A stretch of DNA of 64,000 nucleotides from Acytostelium subglobosum LB1 (lineage: Eukaryota > Evosea > Eumycetozoa > Acytosteliales > Acytosteliaceae): positions 174,443 through 238,442 of the forward strand of contig NW_012236508.1 in the NCBI RefSeq assembly GCF_000787575.1. Direction: 5' to 3'. The translations under genes were made by a program, and so were the position numbers. Position 1 is the first letter of the stretch, and each line of letters begins with the position of its first letter. Of the stretch, positions 1 to 12,740 are shown one piece after another. The notes under the pieces were generated by a model, which was not told the DNA's origin, made no database searches, and saw only the letters and a program-made list of their open reading frames with translations.

Positions 1-3000
1 CATACTCAAACATGGCAATGTTCAAATGTTTGAACGATACATCAGTATGCACTCTGCCCGCTCATTCCAGATCAACAGTATCAACCACCTCATGTTTGCC
101 ATCAACAGTGGCAATGTGAACTTTGTTCGTCTGCTGCTCCAACACAAATGCTACCATAACGATCCAGATATGTACTTTGAAGAAGATGTCGATCCTCAAG
201 AGTTCAAGCGATCTGGTATCAATGTCGACATGCTCACAATGTTGCACAAGGAGTATGGTCTGCTCTATCTCCATGACCTGTGGGCATTGGCACTCAAACA
301 ATCCACACACCTCAACGTGACCGACAGTGTACGATACATCATTGAACACTTGCCAAGTGATTTGACCATCCTATGTTCGGCCCATATTGGTCTACTCGTT
401 GAGTTCATTGCCAAACCAAGCCACTTTGCCATATTCAAGGTGTTCTTCAGAGTGCAACAGTTTGCTAAAACCATCATAACAAACAACTTGTTGGTGCACA
501 TGGCAGCTGACAATGGACATGATGAGTTGTTCAAGTTCCTTGATGACAATGGACCACTACCAACATCTTTGATGAAGTACGTCGACAGAGTCAATGGCTT
601 CAAGGTCAAGATCACACCATTGGCAGCTATACGCACAGGTGATTTGGATCTCACGGAGGCAATGATCGCTCAGGTTGACCACATTGACCTGTACACTTGG
701 ACACACATGTCAACATCGATGGCCACTCTCTTGTCCAACCGTCGTCACAATCCTCCAAAGTTATTCAATCTTCATTCCCTGTGCGAAATGATTGAGTGCT
801 TTGGACTCCAGCCAGATCACCCCATCACCGAGCGAATGGTACTCAACTTCATTGACAACTGTGATCCTGCAGAAGAGATGGGCAACATATCGAGAGCATT
901 CGACCTCGCAGCACGACATTCAGTCAAGATCCTACAGCATATCATTGTCACATTCAAGATACATAACATCAATGAGCAAATGTTCATGAGTGTCATCCAG
1001 AATGACAACTACGATGTCCTGTCACACATCATTCAATCAACACCCAAGGATCAACTCGAAGAATTGTCACAAATATATGATGTTGATACTGCAATCAATG
1101 AACTCATCTCAAGAGCTCCATTGAGTGTGGTATCAATGATGTTGGACAACTTATCATCAATCAGAGAGAATAACACAACATGTCTATGGGCATTGGTCAA
1201 CCCATCACTGGAAGTGTTCCAACATGTCATTAAGCTGTTCCCAATCGATCAGATTATGGAGTTGACTGGTGATATAATGTCTCATGCATCGGACAAGGAT
1301 AAGCCAGAGGTACTGCGCATAATGGCTCAACTCTTAAAGGACAATGGACGTACTATCCCCTTGCCCACACTGGATTGGCTTGAGACTCTAGCACTACTCA
1401 ATCGATACAATGTGCTAGAGTATTACTTTGGCACATCACAGTTCAACAGTCTTCCAAAGATACATCGATTGAGAACACTCAACTCAATGATCTACCATTC
1501 ACTCTTAAATGGTAACATACGGATCCTCAATCATTGTTCATCACTCATCCAGGACATCCAGAACAACAAGAAAAGGTACGTTTCTATCAAATATGTATTG
1601 GATGGATCAAGACCAATACTAACTATGAAAACAGGAGTCATGATGAGTCGTACCTGGGAGATAATTTTGGCAATGTTGCCATGCCCAACCATGCCACACC
1701 AAGATTGGAGACAGCTGCACACTCAGTGTTCATTGACAGGAAGTTGATGACAATGATAATGAATCACATTGTTGATATTCATCAGAATCATATTGGTGTT
1801 GACAAGGACAAACGAATCAAAGGTGGTCATTTGCTTGCAAACAACAGTTTGGAGAGATTCATAGTTTATGGTGCATCTGAATGGTTCCACCGAGCACTTC
1901 CATCACTCGATCGATCCACTCCAAATGGAGAGTTACTTGGTTTGGCACTTCTCCACCCAAACACCTCCATTTTGAACACTCTTCTCGCCGATCCAATGAT
2001 GGTCTTTCAAGCCTCTGTTAACATGGTCGAAGGTATATTATTACACATGTCATCATGCATCAATCCAGATTGGGAGAGAGTGATTGATCAGTATCTGGCC
2101 ATCACTTTCCAGCGTCCAGATCAAAATTTAATATCCATCACGCCAGAAATGCTTCAAATGATTCGACATCCATCAATGATACGCAAACTCCTCCAACTTG
2201 GATTCAAGTTCTCAACTGATGAGGATGATGACAATTCGGATGTGCCGCTAATGATCAATGGATGGCTCAACAAACCTTGGGCATTGGAGATGTTCCAGCT
2301 GCTGCATAAGAAATCAATATTGTCCGAGGATGAGCTTCTTTCATTGTTCAACGAATCGATCAAACTCAACAACACTCCAGTCATTCAATATTATTTGGAT
2401 ACATGCTTTGGTCTTGTAGTAGAGAGGCTCAACGATGGAGATCACGATGACTCTAGCCATGTGATTTCAGAACTTATTGAATCCTGTCTCCATTCTGGAT
2501 GCAATTCATCAACGTTGAACATGGTGCTTCCACACATTCCTTTACAATTCCTAACAGTGCTGGATGGAGATGACCTAGCAAAGAGTGCTTCAAAGAGAGG
2601 AAACGTTGATATCCTCAACCTGTTGGTTGACCAATATACTTCGAAATGGTGGACTTTAATGCAAGCCCTACCAACAGCCCTTGAGTATAATGAGAACATG
2701 GACCTAATCAACCACATCCTCAATGCCAACATCACCGATGCTCATATCTACGAAGTCAACAGCATCAACCCATCCATATTGTCAATGGATCTCATTCAGC
2801 GATTGATGGCAAACGATAGCATCGATTGTGACTTTGGCAAAGTGTTGGGCGATTCCATCAAGATTGGAAACAATGAAATCATTGACTTTATAACACGAAA
2901 TGAGAAGGGATTGTTCAAAACTGACTATCAACATGTCTTTATTGCTGCACTGTCCATTGGTGATATCAACACTGCCAGGATGGCCATCAGCTCACCTCAC

Positions 3001-3792
3001 TTCCAAAAGGCAGAGAAAGCGACCAGACATCAGTTCATTCAATATCTTGGATCAGACAAACAATTCATTCTAATTAATGACGACTTTGAATTGTTTGTCA
3101 AGGTGTTATTCGAACGATTGTCAAAGACAGATGAACTCTCCAGTTTATTGTTATCAGTGGGCAGTTCAACATCACGTGTCAAGATAATCATTGATCATTG
3201 TTCTAGAAACAAATTGTTTGCTAGAGAGTATGATCAGGATTCCATTTCCTCATTCCAGACACTAATCTCGAACTTCATCGATAAGTTCAGTGGAAACATA
3301 GAGTCATTGGACCTGATCATTCAGTTTGTCATCTCTGCCGGATGTGAGACTCAAGACGCCGTCCCATCAGGGATATCCAATGCCAGAGTGATCACACACT
3401 TCTTGGACAAGGGATATATCAAGCTCGAGGAGGACAACTCCAATGGTTATCTAGCACGAATGGTGGATTGGGCCTGCAAGAAAGGTCATGTCGATGTGAT
3501 CAAGGCCATTCACCAACGATGCACAACACCACTTCAACTCTTCAATCACATGCCATCAACCAACATATTGATCAACAAAGCAGCATGCTTCAATCATCAT
3601 CAAGTGCTCTCATATCTCTTTGAGGATGACATTGAACACGGTGTATGTTCACCATTCAAACGCGCATCCAAGCACAACAAAATGAACATCGCCAACTCTT
3701 TGACTTTGATCGGACTGGCTGCCAAACAAATTGGCAATTTTAAGATCGTCGACATGTGTAATCGTCTAAGGTTAGCCAACTCATCCAATTAA
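1..3792 (+). CDS. Giant solenoid (ankyrin-like) protein, 5' partial
   Basis: The reading frame is open from the left edge, so the true start lies outside the window. Exons are <2..1575 and 1635..3792; the 59-nt GT-AG intron splits a codon after its second base and joins two long frames exactly, leaving about 1243 codons. The product is a soluble helical-repeat protein: repeated units such as SGNVNFVRLLLQH and KKGHVDVIKAIHQRC look like degenerate ankyrin repeats. It is a paralogue of the gene at 33108-37366, with the intron in the same place and phase. The two exons encode two homologous halves; the second half opens with LETAAHSVF, followed by an IKGG..L...SLERFIVYGA block. Family knowledge: ankyrin-like solenoids bind other proteins; the partner here is unknown. 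It ends 62 bp from the convergent neighbour. Confidence 0.8.
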
Positions 3793-3854
3793 ATCAATCA
3801 AATCAAGTCTACTTGTACAATTGTTTGTTAATTAAAGGGAACATGATGTATCAT

Positions 3855-5750
3855 CTATGGTCTGGGTGGTGGACTGAAAGCCGACGACCTTGGGATGGCA
3901 GAGGAAAGGTTCTTGCTCTTGGAGCGATCGGGTCCTCGTGTGGAAGGATGGTGATGGTGGATTGGCTTGTTGTGTGAGGTTGTTGTTGTGGGTTCGTAGG
4001 GGATGTTGGTGAAGGTGGCAGAGGAGGAGGAATTGGATGGATAGTGTACAAGGGATGGTGAGGTGACAAAGGTATTTGGATTGTTGGCCGGCGAGAGAGT
4101 GGACGGTGACATGGACGTCGATTGCTTGCTCTTGTTGGTCTTTTGAACATTGGGTGGCCTGCAATTCTCACCAAACAACATCAACAAGGGGTCTGGGGCA
4201 GTACAGCGCACGCGCTCCAGCATCTCCACCTTGCCCTCGATGCTCTTGGTCTGCAGGATCACCTGCTGGATCTCCTTATCGATCTCCTCCTCCAGCTCGT
4301 GCAAGTCCATCTGCATTAGATTGTTGAAGTACTGATTGGAGAGCGTCGGCTTGTTGAAACTTGCGCCGCCACTGCCGCCAATTGGTGTCCTAGAGTTCAG
4401 ATGCGACGCCGAGTTTAACGACGCGAACTGATATGGATCCACTGACTTTCTTCGCGAGTATGCTGTGAGTGGCGATGTGGTGGATGTTGTTGTCGTTGTG
4501 GTAGTTGTTGTTACATGGGGATACAGTTGTGACTGTTGTTGTTGCTGCTGTTGCTGCTGCTGTTTATGGTACTCATTGTACTCTTTTGAGATTGGTCTTG
4601 GAGTTGAATGAGGTCTAGGACTCCTTGACTCATTTGGAGTCAAGTTTGTCTTTGGACTCTTGACAGCCATGGGCAACAAGTATTGTTGATATTGTTGTTC
4701 GCTAGATGTACTGTTGTAGCCAGGTTGCTGTAGGATTGGCGTGGTAAGTAATCAATCAAAAGCTTCATGTGAACATCGATAACATACCTCATTCTGTTTC
4801 TTCATCTGGTTCAACTTGACTATGGTGTTGGTGTCGGACTTTGATCGATTATGCTTGGACTTGAGTGATGTGATTGGTGGGTTGGGCATCACACCAACTG
4901 GCATATCACCTGCATACTTGAGACTCTCACTGAGCATCCTTTGTTGTTGCAGAAGCTCTCGCTCGCGATGCAAAAGAGCATCCTTCTTCTCCTTGATCAA
5001 CTGGTTGAGTGCCTCCAGTGACTCACCCTCGATGGGTGCCTCCCAAGAGATGGTACGTCGATGCTCTCCACCGCGTGGGGAAAGAGCCGGTGAGATGACG
5101 TGTAGGTCTTTGGGCGATGTTGTGGTCACAGCACCACCTCCGGCAGCAATGTTGCTGGAGATCATCATATTTGGCAGTTGACTGGTGATCTGTTCCATTG
5201 TAGTGCCAGACTTGCTCTTGCGAACACGTGACGGTGACCAAGTCCTGTAGGAGTTGCGTGACATTGATGGCGAGACGATCTGACGATTGGGTGGAGAGTG
5301 AAGTGTTGGCATCATGGGCTGAGGTGAGACGATTATCGGTGGTGACTGCATCATGTTGCCTGAAGTGCGCAGCAACGATGGACCATGAGAGTTTGATCGT
5401 TTGTGTGTTCTCTTTGGTGATAACATATTGTTGTTATTGTTGTTTGGTATCATCAATGGTATGTTGTTGAACTCTACATCAGCTGATCTTCTTATATGAT
5501 CAACTACATGTTGTTGTTGTTGCTGATGCTGTATGTATGACTCTTCGATTGGTCCCTCTGTTGGCTGTTGAGGCAACCTTACAAAGGTAGGTGAATTGTA
5601 TTGCTGTTGATGATGTTGATGTTGTTGATGTTGTTGTGCAATGAGTTCAATCTCATCATCACCATCGTCATCATAATTATCATCGTAAACATAATGAGTG
5701 TGCTGTTGTTGCTGCTGCTGTTGTTGTAGATGTTGTTCATTTGACATCAT
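3855..5750 (-). CDS. Low-complexity coiled-coil protein, unrecognised
   Basis: Not assigned to a known family. Exons on the minus strand are 5750..4788 and 4727..3855; a 60-nt GT-AG intron (4787..4728) joins the frames in phase 0, giving about 611 residues. I chose the ATG at 5750 (MMSNEQ) because the upstream ATG at 5816 lies in a stretch that itself looks like an intron (gtatga...atatag), so a 5' UTR intron is likely. The N-terminus has poly-Q and poly-N tracts. The middle carries several RSxS/SPxR-type serine-rich motifs (KRSNSHGPS, NRSKSDT) that look like kinase or 14-3-3 sites. A short coiled coil (LIKEKKDALLHREREL) and a second helical block (LHELEEEIDKEIQQVI) follow, then a Ser/Thr/Pro-rich tail. 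A scaffold or regulatory phosphoprotein is an inference only. Confidence 0.7.
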
Positions 5751-5817
5751 TATACCCTTTGATCCTATATTGATTGATTGTTTGTTTGATTGTATGTAAG
5801 TTATCAATTCATACATG

Positions 5818-7624
5818 TTTATTTGAATGAATAGAAAATTATACTCTTTAAAATACTCTTAGTGTTGGTATGGTCATCATTGTCATTATTTAGTTGCTTC
5901 TTTGACATTTGTAATGTGAGCTCCTATTTGAGTCACTCTATATCGTTAACAAAAGAGTCTATTGTATTTAATTGTTGTTATTATTTATTGTATGTATGTT
6001 TGTATGTGTAATTAAATGAAGTCGATGATGATGAAAGTTAATCACATTGAACAACTCGTGTGTGTTTATTGTGTGTGTTTTTGTTGTGTTGTTTGAAGAG
6101 AGAGTGAATGAGTGTGGTGATCAATTCAAATCAATTGAAATAAAATTAAAATAATATCTTGCTTGGTCTCGGAAGCTTGAACATGTCATTGTTCGAGAAT
6201 GGTCATCATTCTGAACACACTTGAGCAATAACAAGAACAACAACTAATTAATAATAACCAACCAGATATGTTGAGCAATAATATATATGTACGATATGAT
6301 ATACATACTTCGTTGGTTACTAATAATGGTCCTTTATAATATTCTTGTTGTTGACAAACACATCTGTTAAACAGTAAACTAAGGTAAGGAAACAACAACA
6401 TGAGCTCTATCATTACGCACGTTGTAGTTAGCTATCAATCAATTTTAGTTGTTGTTGTTGAGGCTAACTCAACTCGTTGTAAGTAAGTATGGATGGGATC
6501 GTACTTTAGAAACGACACGAAATTGAACTTGAACAATCGATGTTCACTTACATTCTCTCAGTCATACATTCAGTCACACTCACTCATCGATTATTCTTTC
6601 AACTTCATTGTTTGTTGTTCAACAACAACGTCAGAATCTGATTAACGATTGAGGAGTATATTCAGAAGTGGCAATCTTATTCATCATTGTTATATATATA
6701 ACCACTTATCACCTTCTTGGCAAGATCCAAAGTAAGTCATGACTACCCTTGTGTTTACTTTGACATGCATGCCCTCAACGACATCATGATGCCCCTTATC
6801 ACTTCGACGTCGTACTTCCACACTTCCACACTATCCTACTCACACACACACACACTGACTTCCGTCAACTTGACACATGATAAGTGTGTGAAAGAATGAC
6901 TGAAGTGAGTGACAACTTTTGGTTGTCGACTTTCGTAGTGTGTGTGTGTGTGGCTGTGATTGAACATGTGTGTGTGTGGAGTAGTATGAAGAGATCGATG
7001 AAGAGAATGAATGATGGATAGAACCATGGTGAATGCGTGTCTTTATGAGGTTGTTTTGAACAACATCTGACCATCATTAATCAATCAGACCAGATCGACA
7101 CGAGTTCATTCATTCAATCATTCATTCATTCCCCTCTCTCATCGTTGTCGTTCAAGTGGCACTCACCTCATCACTCACTCACACACTTTGACACATCCAC
7201 AGACCATCTTACTCATTCACCTGGCGATGGTCATTTTACATATTGGGATGGACAGCATGATTACCTGAGGACTGCTGCTACACTCTTCTTCCTCCCCCCT
7301 CTCTATCTCTATCTCACGCTCTCAAGTTCAAAGGTCAATCACCAATTTGAGGAGCACCACCCACTGGAGTTGGTGGATTATCAACGGTGAAGAGGTGAGG
7401 TGTGTGATCGTGGAGGACTGGAATATTCCAATACAAGTCCTGGATTGGCCATCATCATTTACATAATTGTGAAAGGTAATTCAACTTTATTAACAACAAC
7501 TAATATTTATTATTTATTTATTTATTATTATATTTTATTATTATCATCCACCCCATTTATCTGATTGATTAATTAATTAATTAATTAATATATATTCAAT
7601 CAATTATAATAATTAAGAATAGAT
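5818..7624. other. Divergent intergenic region, simple repeats only
   Basis: About 1.8 kb between two divergently transcribed genes. Only short frames are present. It contains (CA)n and (TG)n tracts around 6838-6860 and 6938-6980, tetranucleotide TTCA/TCAA repeats near 7105-7130, and an AT-rich stretch at 7490-7620 just before the carboxypeptidase start that probably includes its core promoter. No RNA gene was recognised. Confidence 0.5.
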
Positions 7625-9319
7625 ATGATATTTTTAATCAAAAGGCGCCGAGCACATATATGGATGGATAGGCTACTACTTTGGATCATGTTGGTGATGT
7701 TGACTACCGGTGGATGTGTGATGTCATTCACTCATGAACTGGATATGGAGGATGTTTTAGATTATGAAAATAATGTTGGACCAAAGGTAGCGATCGAGAC
7801 TGATTTGGATGATGAATGGTCCACAAACTCGGGCGATCAAGCCCAATGGTTCACTCAGACCGTGGACCATTTCTCGTTCCACAGTGACACATTCCAACAA
7901 CAATATTATGTCAATGATACTTTTTGGGATCGCGAGATGGCCGGTCCAATATTTTTGATCATCGGTGGAGAGAACCCAATCACATCAAAATATGTCACTG
8001 GTCAATTTGTCATCAATGACTATGCACGAGAGCACGGTGCATTACTACTCGCCATCGAACATCGATTCTATGGAAAATCAATACCAACTCCCGACCTCTC
8101 CACTCCCAACCTCGACCTTCTAAGTTCCGATCAAGCATTAGCCGATATTGCCAACTTTCGAAACTACATCTCATTCAAATATAGAGCATTTGTAAGTTGG
8201 AATGATTCCATCACCCCACCCCCTTGCTCATTCACTAACAACCAATATCTTTGGACTTACTTAGACAAACAAATGGATTGCGTTCGGTGGATCATATGGC
8301 GGAGTGTTGGCTGCTTGGACTCGATTGAAGTATCCTTATTTGGTTGATGCTTCGATATCATCGTCAGCTCCTGTAAAGGTACAGGCAAACTTTGCCGAAT
8401 ACTATGAGAGTGCCGCAACATCATTGGGTGCAGAGTGTGCATCGGCCATAGCTCAAGCCACAACAACCATTGCTGCAATATTACAAACATCCGATCGTAG
8501 AGTGATTGAATCAATGTTTAAAACATGTTCATCAATACGTACGGACGATGACATTACAACATTCTTTGAGGCATTGGCATCGTCAGTGACAGAGATCGTA
8601 CAATATAATAATGCAAACAATAGATATAGACGATTCAATATTGACAAGATGTGCAGTATGATAAGGAATGGAGAGGATCGAGTTCGAAGTTTTGCCAACT
8701 ACATGCAAGAGTACCTTCGATTCAGCAGTAAACCATGTACTACTTCCAACTACCTTGGCCTCATCGACCTACTCAGGAACACTTCAGTCAATGCCAAGTT
8801 CATCAAAGCTCGAGCCTGGACATGGCAAACATGTAACGAGTTTGGATTCTTGTAAGTCAATCACACAACTCCATTGATCAAACATAATCATCGTCACTAA
8901 CTCGTACTCAACATAGTCAAACAGCCGATGGATCTACACAACAATCTAATCAGTTGTTCTCATCGATGGTAACATTACCTTGGTATTTGAAGAGATGTGA
9001 GGATATATTTGGACCGAGAGAGGATGGCGAACCTTATCAACCAAAGGTTGAATGGCTGAATAAGAAAACATTCTGGACACACTCATTCTTTTCCAATGGA
9101 TTGATTGATCCTTGGCATTCACTTGGTTTACTCAATTCTTCGTCACCATTAGTCATGACCTATGTCATGGAGAACTCTGCACATTGTGCCGACTTCTTTC
9201 CACCCACCACCTATGACCTTGAAGAACTATCAACATCAAGGCGAATGCAGAATGACTTTATAGCATCAACTATAGCTCGTCAGAGATTCCCCTCACTTCC
9301 AACATCGAAGCGACTGTGA
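7625..9319 (+). CDS. Serine carboxypeptidase S28 family (Pro-X carboxypeptidase / DPP7-like)
   Basis: Secreted or lysosomal serine peptidase that, from its family, cleaves next to proline. Exons are 7625..8191, 8265..8851 and 8917..9319; all GT-AG junctions keep frame and give 518 residues, close to the family's usual length. The N-terminus is a hydrophobic signal segment (about residues 12-36; an alternative start lies at the internal ATG at 7661). S28 landmarks are present: [13 protein letters not shown] near the start, the nucleophile in GGSYGG (Ser199), Asp449 in [11 protein letters not shown], and His474 in NSAHCADF. N-glycosylation sequons are present. It converges on the lipase gene, whose stop lies about 200 bp away across a cluster of CAGCTGA repeats. 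Confidence 0.9.
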
Positions 9320-9445
9320 AAGGTCACTTCAATCAAGTCGCGAAGTCAAGGAAAGTCAAGTGTACATACTCAAGAGTAGATCGATTCCAAAGGTTTGAGC
9401 CAATGGAACGGATAGGTGGTAATAAAGTCCGCTTATTTATTACAA

Positions 9446-9508
9446 GTCAGCTGAGAACCGTATAGTCAGCTGACACATGTCAGCTGATCAGATAACTATG
9501 CCAGCTGA
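9446..9508. repeat. Cluster of four CAGCTGA motifs with an inverted repeat
   Basis: CAGCTGA occurs at 9448-9454, 9467-9473, 9481-9487 and 9502-9508, three times preceded by GT. The second and third copies form perfect 10-bp inverted arms (TCAGCTGACA and TGTCAGCTGA) separated by two bases. The cluster lies between two convergent 3' ends, so a role in transcript ending or protein binding is possible but unproven. Confidence 0.6.
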
Positions 9509-9516
9509 TCAATTAA

Positions 9517-11275
9517 CTAAGGGTTAATGTATATAATACTGGAAGGATGTGATTCCAGTGAGTTGTCGGTAGTCATTACAATGGCATACCTATTGAAAGG
9601 TATACCCTTGACAGTCTTGTTGATCGACTTGATGTGAATAGGCTCGATATAGTGAATGTGTGTCCACATGCCTCCAATGACCGAGAAGTATATGTTATAT
9701 TGTATATTGCTACTGTTTGACTTTGACGTGCTGATTCCAAAGTACTTTGGTGCCTCCCATGTTATAGTCCACTCCAATGTATCATTCATTGTTGGTAGTG
9801 GTGATCCACTACTCGCAGTGCCATTTCCAGTGTCAGTGCCATTGATCGATCGACTACCATTATTATTTGATGGTGTAATCAACCATTGGACATCGATGTT
9901 TGCTGGAGGGTCTGCTGGGGCAATGAACTGTGATAGGGAGATGTCATAGCTGAGAGAGAATGCTGGGAATATCTTGTTGTGGTTCTCCACCACAACGAAT
10001 GAGTCGCCAGAGTAGTTTAGCAATTGTCTTGACTTGAATCCACCCGTGTACAGACTGGCGGGCGGCGTAACAGTCGTCTGATTGGCACCCTCAACATGAC
10101 ACGAACGATCGGATTGATACTTGTATCGACTGAACTCGTCGGCGCTCAGCACACACAGACTGAATCGGTCGTCACCCGAGACATCGACTATGATCTCCGA
10201 CTCGGCACTGACCATGCAGTACATTGAGTGATAGGACACGATACTTGAACGCTTCTCGGTGAAGCGACAGTTGGTGCGGCATGTCGAGTAGTTGCCAGAG
10301 TATAGACTCTCCTTGTAAAGGTCAAGCGAGTGAAGACCGAGCGGATTGACTGAGCTCGGACAACTCTTCTTGCATGCCAATGTCATTGGACGAGTACCAT
10401 TTGGATGCTCATAGAATGGTATAAGATTGACAACTGGATCTTCGGTACTTGATTCATTATCATAGTTGACATAACGACGATAAGAGAATAGATGTGAGTT
10501 GTCATCTATGAATTGATTGAACTCTATATCACCGACTGCGGGTTGACCAAATGTAACCAAGTTAATCGTAGACATTGATTCCTTTGCCAATGTACTATTC
10601 CTCATTGCACTCAATATATCAACCAATGCAAGTACTCCAAGTGATCCTCCCTACATATACATCATCATTGTTAGTTAGTTGATTGATTGATTGATTCATT
10701 CATTCGATCATTCAAATACTTACAAGTGAATGACCAGTGATGTAGACATCATAACTATTATCCAACTTCTTCATGTAGTTTATGATATCATTGCGTACAC
10801 TTAGGTATGCCAATGTGAATCCTTGATGTACAAGTCCACAATCAATGATATCAGAGTCAAATGGACATGCTACTTGGTCTATGTTTGATTGAATGAATGA
10901 ATGAATGAATGAGTGAATAAGTCTTTGAATGAATAAAGGTGAATACTACTTACTTCCTCTAACATCAGTTATAAAGTCTGATAGTGTATCTGAACCTTTG
11001 AATGAGATGATGATGGTCTTGGCAAGTACACTACGTGATATGATGACTCTGGTGTCTTTGAATAGGTCCACTTCATGTATGAATTCATAACATAGACCTC
11101 CAACTGATATATATTCATATGTACCTGTAAAGTTCCTTCTATTATATACCAAGTCGGAAGTATATGCAAATACATAATCACCTGAACCTTCAACAACAAA
11201 TGCTGATTTGACTCCAACAACAACCAACAACATCAAAAAAAGGAATCGAAGTCCAACTTTGTCCATCTTTTCCAC
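9517..11275 (-). CDS. Class 3 lipase family protein, secreted
   Basis: Predicted secreted alpha/beta-hydrolase lipase. Minus-strand exons are 11275..10954, 10878..10724 and 10650..9517; all three join in frame to give 536 residues. A signal peptide is visible (LRFLFLMLLVVVGVKSAFV). Class 3 landmarks: IIISFKGSDTLSDFITDV near residue 95, the nucleophile elbow GHSLGGSLG (Ser158) formed across the second splice junction, LVTFGQPAVGD, an Asp in EDPVVNLIPF, and a likely catalytic His in GLHSLDLYKESL. The C-terminal third is a beta-rich extension with many N-glycosylation sequons, beyond the core lipase fold. Converges with the S28 peptidase gene. The substrate (triacylglycerol or phospholipid) cannot be told from sequence. 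Confidence 0.9.
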
Positions 11276-12740
11276 TTTGATTGATTAAAACTATATAATA
11301 AATTTATAATTATTATTAATACATTAATTAATTGATCAATTGAATACTATCGATATTTATAATGTGTAGATTAGAGGTTGACTCAACAACACAAAGATAA
11401 TCATACTGCGAAGTAAGGACCGTCCACGGGTGTACAATCCACATCACCATCTATTCATTCACTTATTCACTCAATTAATCCCATTGTTTAGCCGATCAGC
11501 CATCAACACAATAACATATATGCCTCCATCTATCCCTCACATGTTCCAATCAAGTGTGCGCACTACTCCCATTTGATCATGTGATGCAACGTGGGTGTTT
11601 GTTTATTTATCTTTATGAGTGTGTGTGTGTGTTTGGGTCGTGTGATTGATTGATCGTTGCGTTACTTATCCTACACACTTGTCCAAAAGGGAGAATATGT
11701 TATAACTGGAAAGTCAGCAAGTCAAGTGTACAGACACCTGTCCAAATTGACCATTACCCTCTTAAGATCGATCTCATCTCAACTTCCAATCCATCCATCA
11801 ATCAATCATCTTCGTATAAGGTTACAATTAGCAAGAATGATGATTTAAGTGTCAAACTTGAAAGATCAACGATGATTCTCAAGTCATCAGAAGCACTGTG
11901 TAAGCCTTCTGCTCAGTTGATCAAAGTGTTGCCACCCATTCAAACTATCACTCAGTCGCTCACTGGCTTACGATAGTCTTAATTCAAGCCCACTGTCTAA
12001 ATACCCCCCGGATCTATTCCAGCCTAACTAGGAGAACATATGGACAAAACCCATCAAAGGTATTGTGCCAACAGATCAAGATCATAGCCATCATGGCAAA
12101 TGATTCTCTGAAGCACTCTGGGTTCACTCGAATAGGTTGGTCATTGCCAGTAGCACCAAGCACCTTTCTCCATTCTATGGTATGATATGGTTAGTATATA
12201 CATACAACGGCGTGCATATATTGATGAATAACATACTCTTTAATTCGAAAGTAGACTCGTCCAACACATACAAAGAGTCTAGATCCACTTGACTGATCCA
12301 GTTGAGGAAGAGTATATACCTCTGATTAATTCTCCATAGTGAACTTATTGCGCAGCATTGTGAAATTCATGAAGTTGTAGTTCAATTCCTGACTTGGTTA
12401 AGTTTTAGAGCAAAAAAACAGGCAAACCTTGGATCTCATCAGAGTGATCAGATCGGACCATGCCACTCAACGATCGTCGTCACAGTCGATCAAAACAATA
12501 AACACCTTACCCCCACTCCAACCTTGAGTGTATAACTTCACTCCCGCCATCAATCATTCCCTCACTCTCACTCATTTACACACACACATATTACACAAAC
12601 TAATACTTATACAAATATTATTATTACTTGTACATATATATATATATTCAATCAATCAATCAATCAATTAGTAGTCATAATAATATTAATAATAATCAAA
12701 TCATATTTGAATCAATCAATCAAAGACAGAGACAGATCAG
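11276..12740. other. Divergent intergenic region
   Basis: About 1.46 kb between the lipase and strumpellin starts. A 108-codon frame at 11650-11976 lacks repeat or domain character and I do not accept it as a gene. A short motif at 11581-11601 recurs at 16513-16533. AT-rich sequence at 12600-12720 precedes the strumpellin start. Confidence 0.5.

Noticed and set aside
11650-11976. 108-codon plus-strand frame between lipase and strumpellin
   Set aside because: No domain, repeat, signal or coding-like composition; a second overlapping frame is equally open. Probably spacer.
12300-12420. Possible tRNA (GTTCAATTCC-like B box)
   Set aside because: No matching A box, acceptor stem or T stem could be formed.
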